A stretch of DNA of 37,196 nucleotides from Hypsibius dujardini (lineage: Eukaryota; Tardigrada; Eutardigrada; Parachela; Hypsibiidae). Location of the stretch: contig LRSR01012487.1 in assembly GCA_001579985.1 (NCBI GenBank), positions 1 to 37,196 on the forward strand, given 5' to 3'. The notes beneath the pieces were generated by a model. It did not search any database. It was not told the origin of the DNA and saw only the letters and a program-made list of their open reading frames with translations. The translations under genes and the position numbers were made by a program. Below, one piece after another: positions 1-11,027 of this stretch; position 1 is the first letter of the stretch, and the number at the start of each line of letters is the position of its first letter.

Positions 1-145
1 TCCCACACTGCCCGTTGTTCTTAAGAGTAGCGGAGAAGATTGAAACGTTTGGCAAAGAAGCTATTGAAGCCTCTATGTATTCCCGCATAAATATCGAGTA
101 TAGCTGAAGAAATTGGGGTTGGGATATGACCGAGGGAGGAGATTT

Positions 146-2413
146 TCACTTATCTGTTATAGTCCGCGAGCATTCTTTGGGTCTGAGAAAGGCATGAAGT
201 GAACGGAATCTGTAACGGAGCGAAGTAGTTGTTATGGTTGCTACAAAAAAAGCAGTATTCCATCACAATGGTTGTACTTGGTAGGATCGGAAGGTGTAAT
301 GTTGTGGAAAGACGAAAGCTGGACAGTGTTTTCAAAGTGCTTATAGCGTGTGTAGCTCAGGCTTATCTACAAAAGAAATGGTTAATCGTTACTTTTAGGA
401 ACACGAGTTCCTTCGAAGACGGGATCTCGCAAACGTTTTCCACTTTTTCACTTACAGCATTCTTGATATCGTTTTGTGACAGTATTTGAAGTTTCTCCAA
501 GTGAGAATGCATCGTTGGAACTTCAGTGATAGTGATGTTGTAATAGCCTGTAGTAGTCAAAAAGTTATAAGTAAAATCTGTTAATTGGGTTCACTTGTAC
601 ATTATTTTGCTTGCTGGTGATTTTTCAACGTCAATTAAAGCAACACTAACCAGTCACGTATCCTACACCCACATCATCCGCGAGGCCTGGCAATTTACGG
701 CAGACACTTTCAAGGCCGGATCCGCCGGTCAAGCAACTCACCGTCGGCATGATCCGCTGCATGGCAACCCGAGTCAGACAAAAGCCGGCTCCTCCGGTTC
801 CAAACTGAAAGGTGACACGTCCCTTTTCATTGCCGGATATGACGTCCTTCAGCTTGACCATGCCACGGGAGCTTTTCCCCAAATACAGTGGCATCGAAGC
901 GTCGTGTCGCTCCAGCTCCTTTAACAGTTGGTAAATGTTGACATAATTATCATCATCAAAGTGGCAGTACCATCTGGAATAATGAAACAAAATTCTTATA
1001 GAAAGTAGTTATAATAGTTATCTAATTTATACCTGGTTATCCACCTCATAATCCTGAATTCCATATTTCAGTGTAGCTAACCGATTGACCGTCACCTCCC
1101 TGATGGCTACCCTGCAGTCTTCTCGCCCGGCTTTCCCTCTCACTCCTTCCAACATGGTCCGCCCCAACACTAGCTCAACGGCCTCCCATCTCTCTGTCTG
1201 ATCTGTCTTGCGTTGTCTGCCATTCTGCGTGCAATTCTCCTTCCCCTCTAGCAAGCCCTGATTGTTTTTCACTTGCTTTTTCCGTCTCTATGCACACCGG
1301 TCATATTCTTATCTTACCGTCTGGCTCCTTCGTGCTATTCTACCCCATTTTTCATGTTTTACTGCAATCGTTCCACCTCATCGTGTATTCGGTTGCTGTG
1401 ATTATTCGTCTTCCATCAACTACTACAACTCGTCTAGCTGACCAGCCATTCACTCTTCCGTTTGGCAGACTATCTGTTCAATTACCTTTCCGTTTGGTCT
1501 TCCCTGTCGCCAAGCCTCTCTTCATGCTCCACTCTGTCCTTTTGCTCAGTTAACTAATCTCTTCAACATTTGTCACACAATTTCCACACATTCTCTGTTT
1601 TACATAATCTAATTAAGGTTTCAATTGCGGCTGTCACTTTCCACTCTGGTATTTTTTTGGTATACGGTCCTTTTAATAATAACACATTACTTGGAAGCTT
1701 GTGGTTCTCCGTAGTAGAGATCAAACTCGGCTGCTTGCTTGCAGCAGAAATCCGTTCTAAATAATAAGATTGGTACAAAAAGTCCGTACAACCGTATCTG
1801 TTAAAAAAAGTACATGTGTGAAGTGAAGTTTACAAATGAATGCTTACTGGTTGTGAGAACTGGGACATCTACTTTTGACCATTCGTCCACCTTCAAATAA
1901 TATTGACACGGAAGTTTATGAATGATGTGTGTTACAAAAAACTTGTGGCTACAACATCGATATAGTTTCACCTGTGAGATTGTTAACGGATTTGTCCACA
2001 GCATCGGACAGGACCGCCACCTACAGGGATGACAATTATTACATGAGATATTTTGAAAGTAATAAAAAAAATTATAACGTGTTTGATGGATGTGAAGAAA
2101 AACATTTTACCTTAACGAGTGGTCTGTCATTTCTTCCCTTCAGCAACAGGGCCTCCGACATCCAAGTGGAGGCGATCAGTTCAATCCGGAGACGGTGGAA
2201 TTTTTCCGTTGTCTTGATCGTTATGAACAAAAAGTTTCCCTCGACGTGGGTGAAGTCGGTGGGACATCTGCTCCGTCCAGCCGCAATTAGATAAGTCTCC
2301 TCAATCAGACGAGTTTGCAGAGGCTGAAAGTGGAAGAATGCCAAGAGGCTGAGTGTCAACGCGAAGCACTTCACGACGAATCGCCAGCTCGGTCGAACAT
2401 TACGCCAAACCAT
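146..2413 (-). CDS. fng: Fringe-like beta-1,3-N-acetylglucosaminyltransferase, copy A
   Basis: Eight coding exons on the minus strand: 2413-2111, 2020-1972, 1890-1848, 1756-1691, 973-651, 547-456, 366-278 and 209-146. All junctions are GT-AG, with intron phases 0,1,2,2,1,0,2, giving 342 aa. The N-terminus is a type II signal anchor: a short basic cytosolic tail (MVWRNVRPSWR), then about 18 hydrophobic residues. Exon 1 carries the fringe start motif around FITIKTTEKFHRLR. Exon 5 holds the metal-binding DDD in WYCHFDDDNYVN, the glycine-rich FGTGGAGFCLTR and the ADD motif before VGYV. Exons 6-8 hold MHSHLEKL, ISLSYTRY and DPTKFRSLH. Fringe enzymes transfer GlcNAc from UDP-GlcNAc to O-fucose on Notch EGF repeats in the Golgi. 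The protein is slightly shorter than fly or vertebrate fringe but has every core block. The start is the first in-frame ATG before the anchor. No AATAAA is seen between the stop and the window edge. Confidence 0.88.
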
Positions 2414-2630
2414 CGCAATTCAATACCACGGAAAAGTGGGGAAAAAACGGCAATCATGTATGCACAAATGCCTGTTGCCTTTGCAAACCTCCAGAGAAAG
2501 AGAGAGAAAGAGTGAGAGAGCGCGAATGAGATAGCATAAAGTTTACAACTTTACAACTGCTTCTTTGACGTACAACAATAACTGTTTTAAGGTGGGATAC
2601 AAAGGGCGCAGTCGGGAACCGGACTTTCAC

Positions 2631-2662
2631 AGCTGATTAACGGTCTGTCGCACCACTCCTCT
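2631..2662. promoter_or_regulatory. Upstream block shared by the two fringe genes (copy A side)
   Basis: CTGATTAACGG followed by GTCGCACCACTCCT lies about 220-250 nt upstream of the fringe A ATG. A near-identical block (CTGATTAGCCG then GTCGCACCACTCCT, 6240-6264) lies about 175-200 nt upstream of the fringe B ATG. The flanking DNA has otherwise diverged. It could be a core promoter or transcription-start region kept in both duplicates; no TATA box was seen. Confidence 0.4.
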
Positions 2663-3205
2663 TCACACGAGTCGAACGTTGCCCTGATTAAATACATTCC
2701 AGTCTGCGGAAGATAGATGAATAATCCTAATGTGCTAAATGCCGAAGCTGTGTATCAGTCTGTGTGTGTGTTTGGGTCATTGGAAAACTTTCATTAAGTA
2801 ATACAACTGTATCAGCTTTTATTCATAGTTTCCAAACATTTCAAGCAGCGAGAAAACGTGGAACGGTCTGTCAGTGGGTACATGTATTCGTCTCGTGAGA
2901 CGTGGGACAAGTGTTTAGACAGATAGATCTATCCAATGTGACGGGTGCGACAACCTTATCAATTTAGTGTCAAAACGGTCACTGAGATTTGGAGGTTACG
3001 AGTGTTTCCCCCGCCCCCCCCCCATGCCAGAAGTCGATGACGTAGTCATAGCTGGACAACCAGAAACCTGGACTCGTTCTGATCAACCATTTGTGGAAGC
3101 AGGAACGGCGTTTGTTGAAGTGCTGGCTATAACACATTATATTGCGACAAGAACACAACGGAATTTTGCGGATTGAACACTGGAACGGATTCCTGACAGA
3201 GGCTC
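2663..3205. other. Intergenic stretch between fringe A and the foldback element
   Basis: No convincing gene here. A run of nine or more C lies at 3009-3022, and short ORFs lack splice or start context. Confidence 0.4.
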
Positions 3206-3667
3206 TTTTAGGGTCCTTACAAGTTGGAACCAGGGGTGGGCAAACGGACAAGATGCATTTTTTCAAAATTGAATCCAAAATTCGGTCTTTTGTATATGAT
3301 TATTCTGAAATTTGTAGTAGTGTCGGGTCAAATTTGCAAAGGCCCGGAATTTCAAAAATTTTTCAAAAGCTCCAGTTTTTCATCAAATTTGGACCAAACG
3401 AATGTCAGTTATTAATAGGGCGCGTACTGGTATATTGGACCCCATCAAATTACAAAATTTGACAGAAAAACTGAAGTTTTTGAAAATGTTTTGAAAACCA
3501 GGGGGGCCTTAAAAATCAGATCCTCCAGACCCCCACAAGTTCCAAAATTATCAGGAATAAACTTGCCGAATTTTGGGTTCGATTTCGAAAAAAATGCATT
3601 TAAACCCTTTGCTCCACCTCGAGGTCCTACCATGAGGGTGCTGTTTCGGACTTGAAAAAACCCTAAA
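3206..3667. repeat. Diverged foldback (inverted repeat) element
   Basis: The left arm (about 3206-3392) and the reverse complement of the right arm (about 3454-3667) align along their length. Both start with TTTAGGG, then share CAAGT, ATGCATTTTTT, CCAAAATTCGG, a GGCCC block, TTTTCAAAA, CAGTTTTTC and TCAAATTT. The spacer is about 60 bp. No coding potential is seen. It looks like an old foldback MITE sitting between the fringe copies; transcribed, it would form a long imperfect hairpin. Confidence 0.6.
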
Positions 3668-3799
3668 TGAACCCCTGATTCATAGAACGGTATTATAACC
3701 ATTATTCTAACGGATCAAGTAGAACCAAACAATTTCTTTCGTCGTTTGTTCAATTACTCGTCGCTTAGGCCAGACTGATAACTGAAAGAGCTGAGTGTT

Positions 3800-3805
3800 T
3801 TTATT
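3800..3805 (-). terminator. Poly(A) signal overlapping the fringe B stop codon
   Basis: On the minus strand the last codons of fringe B read GCT AAA TAA A, so the hexamer AATAAA (3805-3800) contains the stop codon TAA (3803-3801). If used, the 3' UTR would be only about 10-30 nt. Confidence 0.5.
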
Positions 3806-6064
3806 TAGCACGTTTTCGACGAGAGCATTCTTTGGGCTTGAGAAAGGCATGGAGAGAAAGAAACCTACAATAAATTAAGCCATTTTACTGTTAGCCAGGG
3901 TTCCAGCTGGAGTTAAGCGGAGAATGTGACTATACAAGTACGCCGTAAATACCTGGTAGGGTCGGAAGGTGTGACGTTGTGGAATGCGGAAAGCTGGATA
4001 GTGTTTTCGTAGCTCTTGTAGCGTGTATAGCTCAAACTTATCTGCCAGCGAAAAGGATTCGTCAGATGGTTCCGTAATTACAATTTCCAACACTGCAAAC
4101 ATTGGAAGTTGCTGAAGTTGCTGCTGTTGTTAATTAAACTTACTGCTTTCCTGATGTCATCCTGGGAGAGCGCGGAAAGTTTCTCCAAATGCGAATGCAT
4201 CGTCGGAACTTGCGTAAGACCAATCTTGTAAAAACCTAAACAGGAAATGAGATTTAATTTATTTCGGCCAACAGTACTAACAATGATTGATGATAAATCA
4301 GGATTCTGTATGACTAACCGGTAACGTAGCCGACAGCGACATCGTCCGACAGGCCCGGCAATTTTCGGCAGAGACCCTCTAGGCCGAGTCCGCCGGTAGT
4401 ACGACTGACTTTCGGCTTGATCTGTTTCATGGCGACCCGGGTCAGACAAAAGCCGGCTCCCCCGGTTCCAAACTGAAAGGCGACACGTCCCTTTTCATTG
4501 CCGGATATGACGTCCTTCAGCTTGACCATGCCGCGAGAGCTCTTGCCCAAGTACAGCGGCTTCGAAGCGTCGTGTCGCTCCAGTTCCGCCAGCAGTTGGT
4601 ACATGTTGACGTAATTGTCATCATCGAAATGGCAGTACCATCTGGTATAAAGAAGCCAATATTCACTAATTAATATCGATCTCGCAAATGCACAAAAGTT
4701 AAATGTAAGAAAAGATGCGTACGAAATTGGGAAGGGACAACGAGGTCGAAGCCAAACAGGAGGTCGGATGGTGCAACCAACCTCAAATAACTAGTCCTAA
4801 GAGCTAGAAAAGTGATGAGAGACACAACATGCTTGGTCATCTCATTATTTTTGCTCTTCCTGTCTGGTCTCCGTTTCATTTTCTGTTTGACCCTTGGTTT
4901 TCCATCCAGTAAATCTTCTTTTAGATCTTTCGTCTGATTTTGAACCCGATCATGCTGGTTTTGCCCCCAATGTTTATTGTTTTCCTTGACCTGCTAAATG
5001 TTTATTTGCCCCAAAATGTCCTTTTTTCCTCGTCCCACCGCCTCTCTGCCTCTCCATTGTCTATTCACCTCTATGTCCCTGTCCTAGCCCCCCCGCATTG
5101 CCTTTCCGTCTCTCCGTCCAGAACTTTGCTTATCCGTCTCTCCGTCTCTCCGTCTGGAACGATGTCTCTTCGTCTCTTCGCCCGAATCTAACCCATCACC
5201 GTCCACCACTTCAACGCGTATCCGATCTCTCGCAACTCGATACTTTCATGTGCTCATCAAATATGCTATGCTTCGACATTCTAGGAATGCATAGCCGTAC
5301 AACTTACGACAATGTCTGTGAGAACATACTTGGCAAGTTTCGGCTCTCCGTAGTAGAGATCAAATTCGGCAGCTTGTTTGCAGCAGAGATCCGTTCTGAA
5401 CAGCGAAAAAATCAGTCTTTGGCATCGTTCAATCCATCAGCACATAGGGAAAAAATACACATCCCAATTTTCGTACTTGTTATGAGAACTGGGACATCTA
5501 CTCTTGACCATTCGTCCACCTGCAACACCAGTTGATATTTTTAGTATATATGGGCAATGAAAAATAACATTGGATTTGGAAAAGGCAATGCAGTATACTA
5601 CTACCTATCATTGTGTTGACGAAATCGTCCACGGCATCGGACAAAATAGCCACCTGTATTAAAGCAAAAAACAATCGTCAGTTAAGGCAATGAAGACTCT
5701 CATACTGGGCTACATTTACCTTAACCACTGGTTTGTCATTTCTCCCCTTAAACAACAGGGCATCCGATATCCAGGTTGAGGCAATGAGGTTCAGTCGCAG
5801 ACGGTGGTATTGTTTTGTCGTTTTTACCGTTACGAATAAGAAATCACCTTCGATGTCGGCGAAATCGCTGGGACATCTTCGCTGCTTAAGTACGATTGGA
5901 TGGGACACCTGGAGGCTGGCTTGCTGATGCTGGGCTTGCAAAAGATAAATATCCAGGCGAGCTCGAATGGGTTTGTAATGGAGAAATGCAAAAAGGCTCA
6001 ATGCTACTGCTGAGATCGTCACGAGGAACCGCCAGCTTGGTCTCACGCATCGCCATACCATCAT
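3801..6064 (-). CDS. fng: Fringe-like beta-1,3-N-acetylglucosaminyltransferase, copy B
   Basis: A tandem paralogue of copy A. Exons: 6064-5720, 5653-5605, 5519-5477, 5395-5330, 4641-4319, 4235-4144, 4041-3953 and 3864-3801. Phases match copy A, and exons 2-8 match it in length (49, 43, 66, 323, 92, 89, 64 nt). The product is 356 aa; exon 1 is 42 nt longer than in A, mostly in the stem between membrane anchor and catalytic domain. It is a type II membrane protein (MMVWRCVRPSWR tail, then a hydrophobic anchor). The DDD motif (WYCHFDDDNYVN), FGTGGAGFCLTR, SDD before VAVGYV, MHSHLEKL, ISLSYTRY and DPTRFLSLH are all intact, so I expect an active Notch-modifying GlcNAc transferase. Exon 5 differs from copy A at about 15 of 107 residues. 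The product ends in a basic tail (RRKRAK) that A lacks. The stop codon lies inside an AATAAA hexamer. Confidence 0.88.
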
Positions 6065-6237
6065 TTAAATACAACACCGCTGACTCTGAGAGTAAAAAAA
6101 TGATCTACAAGATCATAAAATATGCCGCAGTTGTCCTTGAGGACCTACCCGACAGCATAGAGAGGAGATTGATACCGGTTTTACGTACTACACTTGTGGT
6201 AAATGGTATGTTCATGGGGTGCAGCCGGACTCCCGGT

Positions 6238-6264
6238 ATCTGATTAGCCGGTCGCACCACTCCT
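6238..6264. promoter_or_regulatory. Upstream block shared by the two fringe genes (copy B side)
   Basis: The counterpart of 2631-2662, sharing CTGATTA and an exact GTCGCACCACTCCT. It lies at a similar distance upstream of the paralogous ATG. Function is unknown; a conserved promoter element or 5' UTR segment is the simplest reading. Confidence 0.4.
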
Positions 6265-7035
6265 ACTTACGGAAGCTGCGCAATATATATTGCGGTGGTT
6301 TCTCTCTCGACTCACCAACCAAAACAACCTTTATCGCCGTTTAAATCATTCCGAACTATTTCCAGCTGCTACAGGGAGAAAAGTAGAACGGTGTCGGGAC
6401 TGCAGAAACGCGAACCTGTGTTATGCACCTCCTATCTGATCAAGACAGGCAACGACAAAGTTCCCTCATTAGAGACAGCCCAGACGCCGAATTCTTCCAC
6501 ACGCATAGTATAAATTTAACGGTGTGTGGACTACCCCACAATTGATGCCGCTTTGTAACGAGGAAGGCGAACAAAAAATGATTTTTGTGTTATATTATGG
6601 CCAGTGAAAGTGGATTGTGGATAGCAACGCCAACTGATAAAGATTAATACACCGGCGTTCGGGTTCATCGAGGGCGACAACAGACCCAGGAACAGGATCC
6701 TGAATCAAGCTACAGTTCCTCCCTCTTCCTCCCCCCCCCCCGTCGACGGAAAATGCGGATGAAATTTACAATGGAGGTTTCATTTTAGATGCGAAATTAC
6801 AAAACTAGGAATAATATTGTATCAATTGGACCAGTTGAGTGCCTTACATTTGGGTTGATACAGCGAAGAGGATTTCGAGTAAGTACACTGTATATATGCA
6901 ACTTTCTGACTTGGAGAGATGATCCTTGTTTAGATAGCCCATTATGTTGAAGTACTCGAGATACATGTAGATGTACCCCCCCCTCAGGCAATTCAAACTG
7001 AAGAAAGATTTCTGGTCAACGGAAGAATTGTCAGG
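6265..7035. other. Intergenic stretch, no gene recognised
   Basis: AT-rich DNA with a C tract (about 6728-6740) between fringe B and the GPCR-like gene. No ORF with a recognisable domain or start context. The 3' part is presumably 3' flank of the minus-strand GPCR-like gene. Confidence 0.4.
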
Positions 7036-9128
7036 TTAACGAACTGTCCGCCGGAAGCTGTTCATGAGTATTGACCGCAAGCCGGGAGTGGCCAAGACAG
7101 TCACCCAGGAGCTAGAAACCGAACCTGAGAACAAAATTGACAAAATAGACAAAACATTTGGTTTAAAACTGAGGTTGGGAATTTTTCGTCTCAATAAAAA
7201 TTCTGATCTATTCTGATAACTCTAAACTAATGATTCTGTATACGCTGAAACCCGATTTTGAATTAAGTAAATACTCTCTTAATGTAAATTGATAACGATA
7301 TTTTTTTTTAATACTATAATAAATTGAAAATGTTTTATATTTCATTTGCAATTAAATTTTTTTAGTGCATAACCAGAAAAAGCTGATTTCACACGAAATT
7401 AATTCTAGTTAAACGAAAAGTAAAATTCTAACCGATTGAGAGCAAGATGGTCAATGTGTGAGCCATGGGCGAGTTAAGCTCAGTAATTCGCCGGCCAGCC
7501 ATGGCGTTAATAACCGTGGGCAGAGAAAAGATCATGAACAACATGCATGTTTCCCTAGGGGTCTTGGTGACGACCCATTCTCGCTGTTTGACCTGCGCTC
7601 GCATCGGTCCGTGGTCTTTTTGCTGCCGACCGGGTGCGATCTGGCGACAGGTGAAGATCAGTTTCATCACAACGGCCGAGTAGCCGGCGACGTTAAAGAT
7701 CAACCTCAATACCGGGAAAAAGAACATGATAAATTGAGGTAGGTTAACGAGCTGTTCCTTCCAAAGACCATGGCACAGCGGTTGAACCCGCTGTGATAGT
7801 CGTAGGCGATCGCTGTCGGACCCGCAGGAGTGAGCAGGGGGTACATGAGTTGATATCACCCAAGCTGTAGCAAGCAAGACCCCTGCACGGATGAAAAGGT
7901 TAGAATCACGCTCCAGACTTCGGTAAAAACTAAACGGTTTCGATCAATGTGCGAGCAGAACAATTTCGATTTTAATGGAACAGCTCAATTAACCGAACAT
8001 CTCAGTAACAATTAAAACAAACAGATTCGAGCAAAGTGAAACACTCCCCAAAACAGTTCCAGTAGTGATAGAACAGCTAAACAAACAGAAAATTGTTGAT
8101 ATCAGGGGAACAGCTCAACCCAAACAGAACACATCCAGAAGTGATGAAAGAATAAGATGAAAATAACCGCTTCGAGCTCAGTGGGACAAACAACTCGACG
8201 AACAGAAGAGAGCGGCTTTGATATTGAAAGGGAACAGTGCAAAGAAAAGAACTGTTTCAATACTAATAGTGAACGTTCAGCATACATAACAGTTTGATAC
8301 CAATGTGACCGGTCAAAAAACGTAGGAAATTTTGATAACAATGGAACAGCTCAACGAAGAGAACACATCCGGAAGTCGCAAAACAGTCCCATGAAAATCA
8401 CAACGGCGACCTCAGCGGAACGCAAAAGTCAATGCAGGGAATAGTTTCAATTGTAGTGGGAATAGCTGAACAAACAGTATAGTCTGATATCCATGTAACA
8501 GCTCAGTGAACAGAAACATTTCGACACCAATAGTGGAACAAATCTAACGGTACATATGCAGCAACAATGCAACAACTCAAGAAGTAACACAGTTTAAGGA
8601 CAAGATGTCCAGCTCAAGGAGCAAAGCAATTTTGATCACAATGGAACAAAGAAAGGGACAAAACAGCTCCAAGGAACAGCAAAAGAATGTAGACATACCA
8701 GCGCGGAGAGCAAAGGGAAACAGTACCCTCCACCCTCAGAAAAAAAGGCCAGTTACTCCCTTTAGCCAAGGCCAGCGGTGGACGGTGACCATCACAAAGA
8801 GAAAATGATGCAAAGCTATAGTCGCGTACCGCGATGTGACAAAAAATTGGAGGACCCCACAATGGTGGTATGGACGTTCACCGGACAGCAAATAACGCTA
8901 TCAAATGATTGTGTTGGCGGCGATCTTGGCGTAAAGGGGATCGACGGATGATCGTATTTCCAGGCGCTGTCGGGAGATGAGGATTAACAGCATACAGGAA
9001 CCGATTGCTCCGACCACACTGATGACTGCAAACACCTGCCCGGATGCATATTGGTACCCAAGATCGTTCCCCTCCAGCGACGGTGCCTTCGAAGCGTCAA
9101 AAAACCTTACCAAGACTTCTAGTTCCAT
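7036..9128 (-). CDS. Class A (rhodopsin-like) GPCR-like gene, incomplete or decaying
   Basis: Three pieces on the minus strand. An ATG at 9128 opens an N-terminal exon with TM1 (QVFAVISVVGAIGSCMLLIL) and a basic first loop, but a TGA closes the frame at 8901. The exon 7882-7433 (acceptor ...CCGTGCAG, phase 1 donor) holds TM4 (VLLATAWVIS), an extracellular loop with Cys, TM5 (from LPQFIMFFFPVL), a basic third loop with the GPCR-typical QREWVVTKT, and TM6 (MLFMIFSLPTVINAM). The last exon, 7124-7036, joins in phase and gives the end of TM7 and a short tail (TPGLRSILMNSFRRTVR). This resembles the usual NPxxY...N..FR region, with the Asn and Tyr of NPxxY lost. TM2-TM3 and the DRY motif are not found. 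Beyond the TGA, a shifted frame reads LIALFAV before a possible GT donor, which suggests a frameshift. Family is GPCR class A, perhaps an orphan of the moody/Tre1 kind (weak). Pseudogene is a real alternative. Confidence 0.55.
7960..8690. repeat. Degenerate repeat array inside the GPCR-like gene
   Basis: Imperfect repeats of roughly 50-60 bp built around GGAACAGCTCAACGAACAGA and TTTGATACCAATAGTGGAACA. Examples: GGAACAGCTCAACCCAAACAG near 8108, GGAACAGCTCAACGAAGAG near 8342, ACCAATAGTGGAACA near 8532. The copies are heavily diverged and the array gives no convincing protein. It fills the place where TM2-TM3 exons of the GPCR-like gene are expected. Confidence 0.55.
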
Positions 9129-10611
9129 TCCCAGAAATAAAAAGCAATTTTATACTGCTATTTTGTGACAAGAAACCGTTACGCTCTTTCTTAAGTCTCC
9201 GTAATTATGTGTATAACTAACTCTCCGAGAGTATAAAAAAAGGTAAGGCTTTGTTCATTGGGCGAGCCAAAAATGTAGACGAATGGTTGACGCCTTAAAG
9301 TTTTGACACTGAAATTTGCCTGAGTTTCTTGTATCACTAGTCATCCAACCGCAAGCAATTTGTGTGGAAAACATCCGTCCATTGCCTTGGGTTCCTGCAT
9401 CTCACGAGATACCACACCGGATTGGCTGGTGCCGGGTCAACTGATGAAGAGCGCAATACTTTGACCCTGACCTCGATGCACGTGTTTTTGTATTACACAG
9501 CAGATATTTGGCGACACTGGTAAATGTATAAATGATGTTTTATAAAGAAAATGCTACCATTAGTCGACCTGCCCTTTGAGATCATATTCCTGTTAGGTAG
9601 AGAGTGTTGTTCGGCTTGGTATTAAAATGACCCATCGGAACGCGCGCGGATGTGCAAGATAAAAGAAAATCGTTTCAGCCAGCCCGCGAGTTGAGCTAGG
9701 CTCGCCAGGTGCTCGGGGTTTGGGCAAGCATTATCAAATTACTTTAATAATTAATGCATAAATAAATAAATGTGTTAGTACATAACATAGATTAGATTTT
9801 ATGTATTAATAAACAGGATTCTGCTGTGCCGCTGCCTTCCTAGAACTTTAATTTTAGAATCAGATGGTATTATATGAACATGTTTGTGTGAGTTCTTGAT
9901 TATTACTGTCGAGGTGTGGCCCAAAGAAAATTAACGGCAAAAGCAGGAATATTTGAGCCATATGTATCGTTTGAGGATTGTTACTATACTTTTATATATT
10001 AAAAACGGAGGCTTTGTTCAACTGCAACAGAACGTATCTGCAGTTATACTTTCTGTACTTATCAGTGGAAAACCCTGAACCATCTAAAATTATATGGAAA
10101 GAATAACTGATTTGAATCTCAGATGGAAACTGGTTTATTCTGATCATTACGTCTCCAACAATAGTTTTCTGTAAAATATGGCGCGCAGCGACGAGTCCCT
10201 CGTTCAGTAAGCTTACTAAGTGAAGGAAAGATTAGTCTTGAATCCCGTTCAATTTTATTATTCACATTGCTACACGATATCGCGTAACTGAGCAAACAAA
10301 TTAGACCGAACCTTTGAACTCTTCAGCCATTGTGCTTCCCATCAACCGATTATTACGTGAAGAAAATTCTACCAGAAAGAAGGAAATTATCACACTATTC
10401 CGTCAACAAGTGATCATGCCTGGTGCATTCTCTCGCTAATCTTAATTTAAATTTACGACTGAAGAGGTCGTACTTTTCACGTGATCATAATTTCGGCTAA
10501 AAATTCATGTCAAAAGGGCGGTGGACCGTTGGAGCAGTTTCAGTCCTGTAGTAGCATAAGTTGTGCCTAATTTTTAGACGTGTCAGATCGTTTACATTCA
10601 TTTGCTTGAAA
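9129..10611. other. Intergenic stretch, no gene recognised
   Basis: About 1.5 kb of AT-rich DNA between the divergently oriented GPCR-like gene (minus) and the first C2-like gene (plus). It should hold both promoters. I see no TATA box placed well for either gene and no ORF with a domain. Confidence 0.4.
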
Positions 10612-10989
10612 ATGCAGACCGCCATTTGCCTTGTCGGGTTAGTGACCCTTGCCGCCTCCGCGATGGCTGTTGGCGTTCTTCCTCGCCATCTCCTCCAGCA
10701 GGATGAAGTCGCCAAAAACATCAGCGTGACCATTCCGATCCCCACCCAGCTGCCAACAACTCCCCGAACTACCAGAGTAATCATAACTACCACCCCCTAT
10801 GTGCCGGTATATGATCCGACTCACACTACCGTTCGCATCAAGCTGGACAGGTACCACAACCCATCACACACGCTGTCCGATGGAAGCGATTGCGAGTGGT
10901 TTAACGGTTGTGACCCCTACTTCAACATCCTTTACACCTCCAGCCACGATGGGTTAGTTGCGCTCCATATGAGTCTGTCTGTTTGTCTA

Positions 10990-11027
<38 letters not shown>

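Noticed and set aside
4078-4143. Fringe B exon 6 reading on past AAAGCA into SLINNSSNF
   Set aside because: The GTAAGT after GCA is a clear donor, and the next exon (ISLSYTRY) matches copy A exactly in position and phase.
8614-8862. Minus-strand ORF with RDYSF and a hydrophobic stretch as the missing TM3 of the GPCR-like gene
   Set aside because: The order of motifs does not fit TM3-ICL2, no in-phase splice to the TM4 exon was found, and part of it lies in the repeat array.
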